64,000 nt of DNA from Methanococcoides alaskense (GCF_031454185.1 NZ_JAVDQI010000006.1:1-64000); one strand, 5' to 3'; shown: positions 42,993-53,025, numbered from the stretch's first letter. Notes: generated from the letters alone by a model not told the origin. A program made the numbers and translations.

Positions 42993-43981
42993 ATTATGTA
43001 TCTCTCATTGATATATTCAATGTCTAAATGTTTTATTTTTGAAATATGTCTTAGGCAAATATAATATGCACTTAAACTATACATAAGTCGAAATAAGTAG
43101 TATTTTTTCATGTTTCTTATATGTATAAAAAGATATATTATATCTCTCGTGAATGCACCGATTTCACTCCAGAAAAATAAAATATAGTTAGTAGTCTTCC
43201 CCAGATTTTTAGCCATGAAATACATATTGTAAGTTTTTTCCATTATAACTGCGGCTTTCACTGGGGAATTTTTATTGAATGAACCCTTATGAATTAACTT
43301 TGCATTTGGGGCGAGATATATTGATTCTGAGTCATTTTTATAAATTCGGTATGATAAATCTGCGTCTTCACAATAACTATATTTAACTAATTTATTGTCA
43401 AATCTGTAATGACTAAACACTTCACTCTTTATGCTTAAACAACAACCACTTGCCCACTGGCAATTCAAAAATTCATCTCGTATTAATGGGGCAGTATTTT
43501 TACCAGAAGGAAGAATATTCATTTTTTTATTAGTAAAATGAAATAAATAAAATACTTGAGCATATCTATTCCATATAATGTTCCATAATCGCCGTGATTT
43601 AGTTATAGTATTTTTAGCTTCTATATTCCCTTGTACTATTGATGCATTGGGATAAGTTTCATATGCCTCAAGTATTTCTTTAATGAAGTGTTCATATAAT
43701 ATGACATCATCGTCCAAAAATAAGAGTATATCACCTTTTGCAGCATCAGCACCAACGTTTTTAGCGATACTTGTGCTGTCCACAGGGTTATGGATGTATC
43801 GAGTTTGAATCCCTTTATCATTATCAGAATATATTGTTAGAAGTTGTTTTGTGTAAATGTCATTGGCACTATCTACCACAATTATTTCTTTTGGAATAGT
43901 TGATTGTTTTAATATGGAATCGATTGCAATCTTTAAGTCTTCATGCCGTTTGTATGTGGATATAATTATTGATATGTTCAT
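42989..43981 (-). CDS. Family 2 glycosyltransferase
   Basis: A 330-residue GT-A enzyme: ISIIISTYKRHEDLKIAIDS, VVDSANDIYT, the metal site LLFLDDDVILYEHF (D-x-D), and CEDADLSYRIYKN (E-D motif, about residue 225) as in rhamnosyl-type GT2 enzymes. The C-terminal part has hydrophobic stretches (TNYILFFWSEIGAF), probably for membrane contact. GAAGGTAA precedes the ATG. First gene of the leftward flippase pair. Confidence 0.9.
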   Translation of the reverse strand: MNISIIISTYKRHEDLKIAIDSILKQSTIPKEIIVVDSANDIYTKQLLTIYSDNDKGIQTRYIHNPVDSTSIAKNVGADAAKGDILLFLDDDVILYEHFIKEILEAYETYPNASIVQGNIEAKNTITKSRRLWNIIWNRYAQVFYLFHFTNKKMNILPSGKNTAPLIRDEFLNCQWASGCCLSIKSEVFSHYRFDNKLVKYSYCEDADLSYRIYKNDSESIYLAPNAKLIHKGSFNKNSPVKAAVIMEKTYNMYFMAKNLGKTTNYILFFWSEIGAFTRDIIYLFIHIRNMKKYYLFRLMYSLSAYYICLRHISKIKHLDIEYINERYII

Positions 43982-44503
43982 ATGTTACCTTCGTCAATAA
44001 TACTTCTATCGATTCTGCAGAGATCTATGTTGAATACTTATTATTTCAAAACAATATTAATTTTGATGAGCTTATTTCGAGTGTAAGCAATACAAAACGG
44101 TTATCTACATTAAGTTTTTGGTTTGTTGTAACTGTCAAATTCACTGGGTTATATTTTGTCTTTAGCTATATAAATATGTGAATTCGAGATCTGTAAAAAA
44201 CAACAGCATATCCCTGCGTGATTAATGCTTATATGTTGTTTATAATAATGTGCATAAGGCAGATTCTTCCCATTTCAAAGTTTTGACAGCTCCCTTGTAG
44301 GCGAAATGGTTATATATTATATTGGGGTGGATGATTAGTTGTGCTGTATTATATCTTGGGACTTAATTACTTATGTTCAAATTCAGTGTACTTATAATGG
44401 CGACATTTTCATATCATTATTGATTGTATGTTCAAAAAAAACGAATGTGGTGCCATGGGATATATATTAATGAGCATTATTATTGAATTCATGGTGATAT
44501 AAA
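43982..44503. other. Gene-free stretch with the promoter of the cohesin/dockerin gene
   Basis: About 520 AT-rich nt between divergent genes. Close to 44504 there is a TATA-like ATATATATTA (about 44461-44470) and a perfect GGTGAT (44493-44498) before the ATG. A copy of AACTGTCAAA lies near 44130, matching those at 1828-2017. The open frame 43969-44181 has no start signal and looks like chance. Confidence 0.5.
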
Positions 44504-47500
44504 ATGTTTCAAGATTATTCTAAAATATGGAGATTCAACATGTGCTCTAAAAAAATTAATTTTCCTCTCAATATACGTTGCTTACTTTTATTTTTGTTTT
44601 CAGTCTTTATTCTAGTTCCAAACGTTTCAGCCAATATTGATTATGTTGCTGCTTATAATGTTATATATGTTGAAGATGAACAATACGTAAATCTTGTTGA
44701 TATTTATAATGACATAAATGATAAATCTCTTATTAATGTAATGAATGGTGATATTTGGACAATCAATGCTGCAATTTATTCAAAAAATTCTACGGTTTCT
44801 ATTACTGATTCGGAAGCTTCAGAAGTTCGGCTGACAGGTAACAGTGACCAAACTAAACTATTATATGGATGGGATGATAGTGATGTATTTCGTATAAAAA
44901 ATGTTCATTTAACGGGATGGAATCTCACATCGTCTATGCCAGAAGTTAGAGGGGGACTAATACTCCATAATCCCGAGTTTAACAATGTAACTGTGCGCAA
45001 TACCACTGCAATACAAATATATGGACATCCTATTGGAAATCTTTCAAACATTACAACCATAAATACTCGTACTCTCTGGTTAGATAATGTCAATGATACA
45101 TATGTTTATAATATACAAATAGAAGATCTTCAATCTGCTAGTGGGGATGGGTTATACATCTTTAATTCAGACAATTTAACAATGTATAATATTTCTGTAG
45201 TGAATCTGCCTAAATCAACAGAGAGTGGTATCTTATTAGATACGGTATCAAACAGTGAATTATATGATGTTTTTGTGGAGCATATTGGGGATAGTTTGGA
45301 TGAAGGTTCTGCAGGGTTAGGGGTTTCATTGACTAAGGGGTACAATAATTATATTCACGATATTTATATTAATGACACTGGTTGGAGTGGTTTAGGTATT
45401 TCTGGTGGTGAACGTTTTATACGTGCTGAAAATATAGTAGTGCGTAATTATGGGCATAATGGTCTCGATATTCATCCTTGTAATGATGCTATAATTAATA
45501 ATATTAGTATATATGATAGTGTGAGGGGTAACAATATTTTGATAACGGCAGGTTATCACGATAATCCTTCTGCATCAAACATTACAATTAATAATATTTA
45601 TTCAGAGGGTGCGGGGGTCATCATACAGAATAATGTATCCGATGTAACAATAACCAATCTTACACAGATAGATGGGGGTATTGGTATGGGTGATGCTAAA
45701 AATATAACTGTAATAAATGCAACTTTTACAAACACCACAAACTTTGCTAACCCTTGGTTTAATAAAATTTCACTTTATGAGTTAGATGGTGTAATTGTCA
45801 AAAAAAGCACTATAATTGATGCATCAATTAACTGTCTTGATTCTGATAAGGCGATTGATCCTAAATTTATAAATGTTGAATATGATGTACTATGGGGTTC
45901 AGATAACATCTCTGTTTATAAGTACCCTGATATCATTGTACAAAATTCAACAGGCTCTGCGATTGCAAATGCAGATGTTTTATTTGTCAATGATTTAGTT
46001 CAAACAGTAGATGGGTATGGGAATTATAAAAATATATTTTCTACAATCCATACGGGTAGATTGCCATTGCCTGAAGATGATCGCTTTAGTTCACCAGCAA
46101 TAGTGGAGTTCTATAGGAGTTCCGACAGTTTGCAATATCCTCAATATGATGTAGTCGTCACAACTCAGGTCAGTGATTCCTTGTCACTTACAGGAGTAAT
46201 ACCTGACTCCACCTGGTATCGCTCTGACCCAAATATTCCAACATATACCATAACAGCAATAATCCTTGACGATTCAACTGGTCCACAAGTAACCGGTTTT
46301 GCTCCAGCTGAGTTCAATCCCTTCAACATGGGTGATACCAAGAAATTCCAGGTATGGACAGATGAAGATCTGACAACAATGAAATGGTTTGTTGATGGTG
46401 AACTCGTTTCACAAAACTCTTTAGAGTACACATGGACAGTGCCGGATGAGGATGGTCATACGATCACATTCGAAGGCACCAACTCTAGTGGCACAATAAC
46501 TAAAACTTGGGACATTAACAGCGGGTCAGGAAATGTGATGCCAGCTATTTCCAGCATATTTCCGGGAACTTCTACACTATCTCAGGAGTTTGGCACTTCC
46601 ACAGATTTCAGTGTAATTGCTGACCAATCCATGACTTCTATGGTTTGGTACAAAAATGATGAGATCATTGCAGAAGGTGCTATGGCAACTACGGTTGACT
46701 GGGAAGAATCAGGTGTCTATGATATCAGATTTACAGCTTCTAATGATAATGGATTCATTTCTCGATTATGGGAAGTGCTTGTTGATTCCAATGATGGAGC
46801 TACTTCGATAATGATATCCTCTTCAACCCAAGTAGTCGCTCCAAACCAGCCTTTCACCATAGATATTTCAATTGACCCATCAGAGCCGATAACAGGTGCT
46901 CAATTTGACCTTCTCTTCGATGGCCAGCTGGTAACCGTAGACAGTGTAATAGAAGGTGACCTGTTCAGTCAGGATGGAGCATCTACCCTGTTCAATATCG
47001 GTACGACTAACAACCTGGATGGAATTATTACAGATGTCTACTGCTCTATCTTGGGTGCATCACCTGTATCTTCAGAGGGTGCCATGGCAAGTATAACTTT
47101 TACTGCAGGTAGCACTGCAGGCATTGCGGAGCTTGGTTTGTCTGATGTGGTGATCAGTAATGCAAATTCAGAGCAGGCACCTCGCACTGTATCCGGTACA
47201 ACAGTTGTGATCGATACAGCACCTGTACTGACCTCAATCGGTGATCGAACAGTGGATGGAGAAAGTAGTTTGAGCTTTGTGACCAGTGGTTCTGATGCAG
47301 ATGGTGACAGTCTTACATACTCAGTTACAGGTCTGCCCAGCGGTGCAAGCTTTGATACTGTATCAGGTATATTCAGCTGGACACCATCAGTGGGTCAGGC
47401 AGGAACCTATACCATTACCTTTGAAGTGACTGATGGGTATATTGCTGATTCTGAATCCATCAGCATAATCGTTGAGTCACATCCAAGGTGGGATGTGAAT

Positions 47501-47656
47501 AGGGACGGTATGGTGAATATTCTGGATGTTACTCTGGTGGGGCAGAATATGGGTACTGAAAACATAAATCCAAATTCGGATGTATATCAGGATGGTGAAG
47601 TGAACGTCCAGGACGTTACCCTCGTAGCACAGTACTTTGGTGAAACAGTAAAGTGA
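44504..47656 (+). CDS. Large secreted protein: beta-helix, Ig-like repeats, cohesin, Ig-like and dockerin
   Basis: A 1050-residue surface protein. Residues about 25-45 are a signal peptide (RCLLLFLFSVFILVP). About 60-460 form a right-handed beta-helix with NosD/pectate-lyase-like N-x-(I/V)-x-(I/V) ladders. Two similar Ig-like repeats cover about 590-675 and 680-765 (MKWFVDGELV; MVWYKNDEII). A type I-like cohesin fills about 768-905 (MISSSTQVVAPNQPFTIDI). A cadherin-like Ig domain (905-990) and a terminal dockerin (993-1050) follow, the latter with calcium loops DVNRDGMVNILD and DVYQDGEVNVQD. Having both partners in one chain suggests self-assembly on the cell surface. The 5' part is AT-rich and the part after about 46150 is clearly GC-richer. 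Confidence 0.88.
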   Translation: MFQDYSKIWRFNMCSKKINFPLNIRCLLLFLFSVFILVPNVSANIDYVAAYNVIYVEDEQYVNLVDIYNDINDKSLINVMNGDIWTINAAIYSKNSTVSITDSEASEVRLTGNSDQTKLLYGWDDSDVFRIKNVHLTGWNLTSSMPEVRGGLILHNPEFNNVTVRNTTAIQIYGHPIGNLSNITTINTRTLWLDNVNDTYVYNIQIEDLQSASGDGLYIFNSDNLTMYNISVVNLPKSTESGILLDTVSNSELYDVFVEHIGDSLDEGSAGLGVSLTKGYNNYIHDIYINDTGWSGLGISGGERFIRAENIVVRNYGHNGLDIHPCNDAIINNISIYDSVRGNNILITAGYHDNPSASNITINNIYSEGAGVIIQNNVSDVTITNLTQIDGGIGMGDAKNITVINATFTNTTNFANPWFNKISLYELDGVIVKKSTIIDASINCLDSDKAIDPKFINVEYDVLWGSDNISVYKYPDIIVQNSTGSAIANADVLFVNDLVQTVDGYGNYKNIFSTIHTGRLPLPEDDRFSSPAIVEFYRSSDSLQYPQYDVVVTTQVSDSLSLTGVIPDSTWYRSDPNIPTYTITAIILDDSTGPQVTGFAPAEFNPFNMGDTKKFQVWTDEDLTTMKWFVDGELVSQNSLEYTWTVPDEDGHTITFEGTNSSGTITKTWDINSGSGNVMPAISSIFPGTSTLSQEFGTSTDFSVIADQSMTSMVWYKNDEIIAEGAMATTVDWEESGVYDIRFTASNDNGFISRLWEVLVDSNDGATSIMISSSTQVVAPNQPFTIDISIDPSEPITGAQFDLLFDGQLVTVDSVIEGDLFSQDGASTLFNIGTTNNLDGIITDVYCSILGASPVSSEGAMASITFTAGSTAGIAELGLSDVVISNANSEQAPRTVSGTTVVIDTAPVLTSIGDRTVDGESSLSFVTSGSDADGDSLTYSVTGLPSGASFDTVSGIFSWTPSVGQAGTYTITFEVTDGYIADSESISIIVESHPRWDVNRDGMVNILDVTLVGQNMGTENINPNSDVYQDGEVNVQDVTLVAQYFGETVK

Positions 47657-47690
47657 GATGTAGATTCTGCATCTCCTTTTTTTTCTTTTT
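47655..47690 (+). terminator. Hairpin plus T-tract after the cohesin/dockerin gene
   Basis: GAGATG (47655-47660) pairs with CATCTC (47670-47675), with AGA/TCT inside, followed by eight T at 47677-47684. The stem overlaps the TGA stop. Confidence 0.7.
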
Positions 47691-47990
47691 AATATCTGAA
47701 TATTCGACTTCTGGGATTTTCATACCTTTTTTTATTTTAATAAAAATGTAATTACCATTATGTAAAAGGATGTTACTTTTGTAATTACATTAGTATCAAC
47801 TAGTTACAATTTCCTTCTCTAGTATTGAAGATCAATCGAATTTGAGGCAGTATATAATAATGATGATACTCATAACATATTCGATTTTTTCACAATGTTT
47901 ATATAGCAACAACACAATGGTAAATTGGGGATTTTAAATTTAGTTGATTAGATAAAAGTCCTCTAATATATTTCAAATGAGGGGTAAAAT

Positions 47991-48560
47991 ATGATTTGCA
48001 TAAAAAACGTCTTTAAAATAGTTGCTATAATTACATTGTTGGCGGTTCTAAGTAACGTTTCTGCAGCTGCTACAGATGTAATTTTACAACCATCGTCACA
48101 GATCCTTGAACCTGGCGAGACTTTCACAATCGATGTCTTCGTTTCTCCGGATGTTGATATTGCAGGAATGCAATTTGATCTACTTTACGATAGTTCAAAG
48201 TTCCAGGTCGAAGGTGTGAACGAAGGCAATCTGTTCAAACAAAGTGGTATGGGAACATTTTTTGTTGGTGCTCCTATGAATTCAGGTTTACTCGGTGATA
48301 CATATGGGTGTATTCTAGGTGCTGCAGATGTCTCAACGCCAGCAACTTTTGCAAGCATCACAGTAACAGTAAATGAACAAGCAAGTGGGAGATCAGCTTT
48401 CATATTAAAAGATACTGTGATCAGTAGTCCAACTGGTAATGCTGTGGACATCGGAATAATAAACACAGAGGTTTCTATTCTAGTTTTCGATATTGATCAG
48501 GGTCATATGGTTGACAACGGTTATAATATGGGAGCAGCTCCATATCCATCTGGGACATGA
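47991..48560 (+). CDS. Secreted cohesin-domain protein with frameshifted, decayed dockerin
   Basis: A 189-residue protein with a signal peptide (about 1-25, IITLLAVLSNVSA) and a cohesin domain at about 27-155 (VILQPSSQILEPGETFTID to SPTGNAVDIGI), closely similar to the cohesin of the 44504 protein. The open frame ends just after, but a dockerin half-motif continues in another frame: WDMNPGDLVNFLDVILIL, then a TAG where the relative has Q, then YMG and TAA (48551-48619). So the dockerin tail has been lost by frameshift. The cohesin alone could still serve as a docking site. Confidence 0.75.
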   Translation: MICIKNVFKIVAIITLLAVLSNVSAAATDVILQPSSQILEPGETFTIDVFVSPDVDIAGMQFDLLYDSSKFQVEGVNEGNLFKQSGMGTFFVGAPMNSGLLGDTYGCILGAADVSTPATFASITVTVNEQASGRSAFILKDTVISSPTGNAVDIGIINTEVSILVFDIDQGHMVDNGYNMGAAPYPSGT

Positions 48561-48923
48561 ATCCGGGTGATCTTGTAAATTTTCTTGATGTAATACTGAT
48601 TCTATAGTATATGGGCTAATAATGGTAAGAAAGCCCAATGAAAAAGTATATTTTCCATCACCTATCTTTTTTTTCTTTATTTTTTGTTACTTTGTTAATG
48701 TAATTGCTAACACACAACAATCACGGGAATTAGCATTATAGCAGACCTCATCAATAGAAAAAAGATCGAAATTTGTCGTGTATATCTCTACTTTTGTTAC
48801 AATTCCAATCTATTCACCTGCACATGTAAATTAATTCTAAAAATTCAATCGGAAAGCATTTTTACTTCTTAACTCTATAAATATTAAATATTGCACATAG
48901 ACATTCCAAAGGTGACCCTCAAC
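48561..48923. other. Remains of a dockerin tail, then promoter region
   Basis: Positions up to about 48620 hold the out-of-frame dockerin remnant. A T-rich tract (48667-48690) may end transcription. The rest is AT-rich and leads to GGTGA (48911-48915) before the ATG at 48924. Confidence 0.5.
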
Positions 48924-49328
48924 ATGCTATCCCGCCTGATCCCCCAACAAAGATCAACATCCACTCGTCTTGGCGGTCTCCTCATTCTCGTAGGCGAGAC
49001 CATGTTCCTCTTTTCCCTCCTGAATTTCATCATGATAACCCGCATCCAGTATTACAGTTCGAACGACACATTGTTCAGGACACTATTTCCAGAATACATA
49101 TTATTCCTTGGAGGAATGATCGTTGTAGCCCTTATTGGCATGTGGTTAACCTATGTCTATATATTTCCAAGCAAGCAAAAGTTCTCACAGGAGCAGGCCA
49201 TCAAGGATGGTAGAAGTCCTATGTATGACCGGCTTGTGCAGATGCATGGAGAAATGCATGAAATGCAATCCATGATAAAACAACTTCAGGAACAGGTCGA
49301 AAGTTTAAGCAAAGAAAGGAAAACATGA
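48924..49328 (+). CDS. Membrane protein with C-terminal coiled coil, first gene of the lhr operon
   Basis: A 134-residue protein with two transmembrane helices (about 16-40 and 55-80) and a cytoplasmic tail whose last 40 residues form a heptad-rich coiled coil (MYDRLVQMHGEMHEMQS, then KQLQEQVESLSKE). ATG 48924 is preferred to 48891, as GGTGA is 8 nt upstream. The metallophosphoesterase gene overlaps its stop as ATGA. Unknown family; it might recruit the phosphoesterase or helicase to the membrane, but that is speculative. Confidence 0.65.
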   Translation: MLSRLIPQQRSTSTRLGGLLILVGETMFLFSLLNFIMITRIQYYSSNDTLFRTLFPEYILFLGGMIVVALIGMWLTYVYIFPSKQKFSQEQAIKDGRSPMYDRLVQMHGEMHEMQSMIKQLQEQVESLSKERKT

Positions 49329-50194
49329 AAATGGAGATCTCAGTAGACCCTATCATTGATGAACCTGCACTTGTGGTATCTGGAGAGTTCACATCTCTTG
49401 TCCTGGCAGACATCCATCTGGGGATCGAGTGGGATCTTTATAAGAGTGGCTTTTCCATACCCAGTCAGATAGAGCAACGCCTTGAACGCATAATGGGACT
49501 TGTTGAGCAGACATCTCCTGATCACATAATTCTTCTCGGTGACATCAAGCACAACGTTCCGCAGGTCTCGTGGCAGGAGAGGGATGAGATCCCCTACTTC
49601 ATTAGTACCCTTGCAGAGCAAGCAACGGTTGATATCTTTCCTGGCAATCACGATGGAGGTCTCGAATTCTTACTTCCCAAAGGGTGTGACATAAAGCTTC
49701 ATTCTCCAAGAGGTACCATCATCGATGGCGTGGGCTATTTCCATGGCCACACATGGCCAGCGGTCGAGATCCTCTCTGCAGAAAAGATCATTGTGGCTCA
49801 CAATCACCCGACGGTAAGGTTTACGGATGCACTGGGCTATTCAGTGGTCGAACAGGTTTGGCTAAAGACACACTTCAAAAAGGAAGTATTCGTGGAGCAC
49901 TTCAAAAGTTCTTCCTTTGATCAGGATAGCGCGAATTGGGCTGATCCTGAGGTTCTGGTAGTGCCTGCATTCAACGAGCTTTGTGGCGGTGTGGCGTTTA
50001 ATGAATCCGTCCGTGATGATCTCTTAGGTCCCATCTTTTCCTCAGGGGCGGTCGAGCTAGACAATTCCGAAATATACTTACTTGATGGGACATTTCTTGG
50101 AATTTTGAAGAATATTCGGAAACTTGAGGAAACAAAGCCACGTACCGGCAAAAGAAGGTCAAGGAAAAACCGTTCTGTGGAGGTTGGTAAATGA
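49325..50194 (+). CDS. Metallophosphoesterase coupled to Lhr helicase
   Basis: A 289-residue calcineurin-like phosphoesterase. Metal-site motifs are LADIHLG (D, H), ILLGDIKHN (G-D-x-K-H in place of the usual G-D-x-x-D/H), FPGNHDGG (G-N-H-D), HGHTWP and VAHNHPTV. The archaeal MJ0037-like branch and bacterial Lhr-associated phosphoesterases share this design and are thought to act on nucleic acids. It overlaps both neighbours by 4 nt, so helicase and phosphoesterase are co-produced and probably work in the same repair process. Confidence 0.88.
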   Translation: MKMEISVDPIIDEPALVVSGEFTSLVLADIHLGIEWDLYKSGFSIPSQIEQRLERIMGLVEQTSPDHIILLGDIKHNVPQVSWQERDEIPYFISTLAEQATVDIFPGNHDGGLEFLLPKGCDIKLHSPRGTIIDGVGYFHGHTWPAVEILSAEKIIVAHNHPTVRFTDALGYSVVEQVWLKTHFKKEVFVEHFKSSSFDQDSANWADPEVLVVPAFNELCGGVAFNESVRDDLLGPIFSSGAVELDNSEIYLLDGTFLGILKNIRKLEETKPRTGKRRSRKNRSVEVGK

Positions 50195-53025
50195 AATTCG
50201 ATAACATGTTCGACAACTTCCACCCTGCAATTTTAAAGGCTCTCGAAAAACAGGGATTCAAAGCACCCACGCAACCTCAGGAAATGTCCTTCCCTCACAT
50301 CCTTGCAGGGGAACACACATTCCTTATAGCTCCTACCGGGTCAGGAAAGACCGAATCAGCAGTGTTGCCGATGTTCGATCACATTCTTAGCAAGAGCGAA
50401 GAGGACCGGGTCGGCATGTCCGCCCTTTACATAACACCGCTGCGTGCTCTCAACCGTGACATGCTATCACGTATTCAGTGGTGGGGAAAAGAACTGGGTA
50501 TTGATGTTCAGGTACGTCATGGGGACACTACTCCATATCAGAGACAAAAACAATCCAAAAATCCGCCTGATCTTTTGATAACCACACCTGAAACCCTCCA
50601 GGCAATGTTCACAGGTTCGCGTTTGAGAAAGAATCTCGAATGTGTCAGTTATGTCGTTGTCGATGAGATACACGAGCTTGCTTCATCCAAGCGTGGTGCT
50701 CAGCTATCGGTGGGACTTGAGCGCCTTGTTGAGCTATCCGGGGAGTTCCAGAGGGTCGGCCTGTCGGCCACAGTGGGCAATCCCGATGTTGTCGCTCATT
50801 TCCTTGCAGGTGCAAAACGGGCCGTATCCATCGTACAGGTTTCCATGTTAAGCCTTCTTGAGTTCAACATCATATATCCGCAAGTCACAGATGAAGACCT
50901 CGAGATTGGAAGAAAGATAGGGTGTGAACCGGAATTCTCATCCCACCTTCGTTGCATCAGGGAGATAGTTGAAACTCATATCTCGACCCTCATCTTTGTG
51001 AACACACGACAAAGCGCCGAAGCTCTCGCATCAGGATTCAAATTGCTCGGAGCATCAATTGGTGTCCATCACGGCTCTCTTTCAGTGGATGCCCGTGTCG
51101 AAGCCGAGGAATCCTTTAAAGCAGGTGACCTTCCGGGACTCATATGCACTTCATCAATGGAGCTGGGAATTGATATAGGTAAAGTTGACCACGTTGTCCA
51201 GTATGGCTCTCCCAGACAGGTATCCCGACTGTTGCAACGTGTAGGGCGTGCAGGTCACAGGATACACGAAATATCCCGGGGTACTATCCTCACAATGGGA
51301 GCCGATGATATTGCGGAAAGCATGGCTATAGCCAAAGCAGCTCTACGGGGAGAAGTTGAGGACATAATACCTCATACGGGCTCCCTTGATGTTGTCGCAA
51401 ACCAGATATCAGGAATGGTCATCGATTTCGGGGATGTGGATATCGAAAAGATACATTCCATTCTGGCACGGGCATATCCTTTCCGTAACCTTTCCCTTGA
51501 ACAGTTAAAACGTGTCATCGAACAGATTACCGAATACCGTATGGTATGGCGTGAGGAAGGTTCTAACACTATCAGCAGGAGAAAGAAAAGCTGGCAGTAT
51601 TACTATGCCAACCTTTCCATGATACCGGACGAAAGGAAGTTCGAGATATTCGATATTGTCTCCGGCAGGTCTGTAGGGGTGCTGGATGAGGCATTTGTAG
51701 TGAACTTCGCATCTCCCGGTGCGGTCTTCATCACTAAAGGTGAAATGTGGCGTGTTATCGAGATGAACACTGAAAAGGACAGGATAAAGGTCGAACCGAT
51801 AAAGGCAATGGGCGAGATCCCAAGCTGGGTTGGCGAGGAGATCCCTGTTCCGTTCGATGTTGCACAGGAAGTAGGTCGTATCCGTTTCAGGATCTCGTTC
51901 CTTATCCACGATGGAAAAGAAGATAATGAGATCGTTGAAGACCTAATGAAAGACTATCCTGTGGATGTTCCCAGTGCACTTACCATCATCGAGCTGGTGC
52001 GTGAACACATCTCTAAAGGTTGTCCTCTTCCCGATAATGATACAATTGTGATCGAAGATGAAGGCGAGGCCGTAATAATCAATTCCTGCTTCGGACACAA
52101 TGTTAATGAGACCCTTGGAAAGGTGATAACTTCTCTTCTGGCTGCTCGGTTTGGGGGCAGTGTAGGTCAGGAGGTCGATCCGTACAGGATAAGATTGCAG
52201 CTTCCAAGGCGGATGAAAGCCTTGCATATTCAGGAGATGATCTATGATATACAGCCTGAACACATCGAGCCGATAATCGAGATGACCCTTAAGAACACCT
52301 CGGTCATGAAATGGAAGATGGTTCATGTGGCACGAAAGTTCGGTGCGTTGAGCCGTGAGATCGATTATGATCGTATCAGTATGAAGAAGCTCCTCGAGAT
52401 CTACAAGGGCACGCCCATGTATGAGGAGGTCATACGTGAGATATTCCACAACATGCTCGATGTGGACAAAGCTTCTGAGGTATTGGGGCTGATAGCTTCC
52501 GAGGAAATTATCATCCTTTCAAGTCCTGTACCAACTCCTATAGGAGGTGCGGGATTTGCAATGAAACGTGATCTTGTGGCGCCGGAAAAAGCGGACCGAT
52601 CCATCGTCCTTGCATTAAAGGACAGGATAATGCATGATCGTATCATCCTTTTCTGTGTCAATTGCAAGAAATGGGTGTCCCGAAGGAAAGTGATGAACGT
52701 ACCTGACGAGATAATATGTCCTGTGTGTGATTCAAAAATGATAGCCGCTCTCAAACCTTGGGAAGAGGATGAGATAAAGCTTGTCAGGAAACAGGATAAA
52801 GTGACCGCAAAAGAGGATGTGAAACGTATCCAGAAGGTCTATCGTAATTCCCATATTGTAATGGCCAGTGGAAAACTTGCTGTTATTGCTCTTGCAAGCA
52901 GGGGTGTTGGTCCCGAGACAGCTTCAAGGGTCATTGAGAAGATGCGGGTGGATGAGGAAACCTTTTACAGGGATATCATGGCAGCTGAAAGGAATTATGC
53001 CAAGAACAAGCAGTTCTGGAAATGA
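50191..53025 (+). CDS. lhr: Lhr-type superfamily 2 helicase
   Basis: A 944-residue helicase: Walker A APTGSGKTES (about 50), DEIH box (about 158), GLSATVGN motif III, RVGRAGHR motif VI (about 350), a winged-helix and DEAD/H-associated Lhr core, and a C-terminal zinc ribbon (CVNCKKW...CPVCDSKM, about 822-850). Lhr-core proteins unwind or anneal DNA and RNA-DNA hybrids in repair. The last residues (RNYAKNKQFWK) are intact. The archaeal Lhr-phosphoesterase pairing mirrors a bacterial four-gene cluster. Start ATG overlaps the phosphoesterase stop. Confidence 0.95.
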   Translation: MKFDNMFDNFHPAILKALEKQGFKAPTQPQEMSFPHILAGEHTFLIAPTGSGKTESAVLPMFDHILSKSEEDRVGMSALYITPLRALNRDMLSRIQWWGKELGIDVQVRHGDTTPYQRQKQSKNPPDLLITTPETLQAMFTGSRLRKNLECVSYVVVDEIHELASSKRGAQLSVGLERLVELSGEFQRVGLSATVGNPDVVAHFLAGAKRAVSIVQVSMLSLLEFNIIYPQVTDEDLEIGRKIGCEPEFSSHLRCIREIVETHISTLIFVNTRQSAEALASGFKLLGASIGVHHGSLSVDARVEAEESFKAGDLPGLICTSSMELGIDIGKVDHVVQYGSPRQVSRLLQRVGRAGHRIHEISRGTILTMGADDIAESMAIAKAALRGEVEDIIPHTGSLDVVANQISGMVIDFGDVDIEKIHSILARAYPFRNLSLEQLKRVIEQITEYRMVWREEGSNTISRRKKSWQYYYANLSMIPDERKFEIFDIVSGRSVGVLDEAFVVNFASPGAVFITKGEMWRVIEMNTEKDRIKVEPIKAMGEIPSWVGEEIPVPFDVAQEVGRIRFRISFLIHDGKEDNEIVEDLMKDYPVDVPSALTIIELVREHISKGCPLPDNDTIVIEDEGEAVIINSCFGHNVNETLGKVITSLLAARFGGSVGQEVDPYRIRLQLPRRMKALHIQEMIYDIQPEHIEPIIEMTLKNTSVMKWKMVHVARKFGALSREIDYDRISMKKLLEIYKGTPMYEEVIREIFHNMLDVDKASEVLGLIASEEIIILSSPVPTPIGGAGFAMKRDLVAPEKADRSIVLALKDRIMHDRIILFCVNCKKWVSRRKVMNVPDEIICPVCDSKMIAALKPWEEDEIKLVRKQDKVTAKEDVKRIQKVYRNSHIVMASGKLAVIALASRGVGPETASRVIEKMRVDEETFYRDIMAAERNYAKNKQFWK

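Noticed and set aside
43969..44181. 70-codon open frame next to the glycosyltransferase
   Set aside because: It lacks a start signal, overlaps the 5' end of the divergent gene and has no family pattern.
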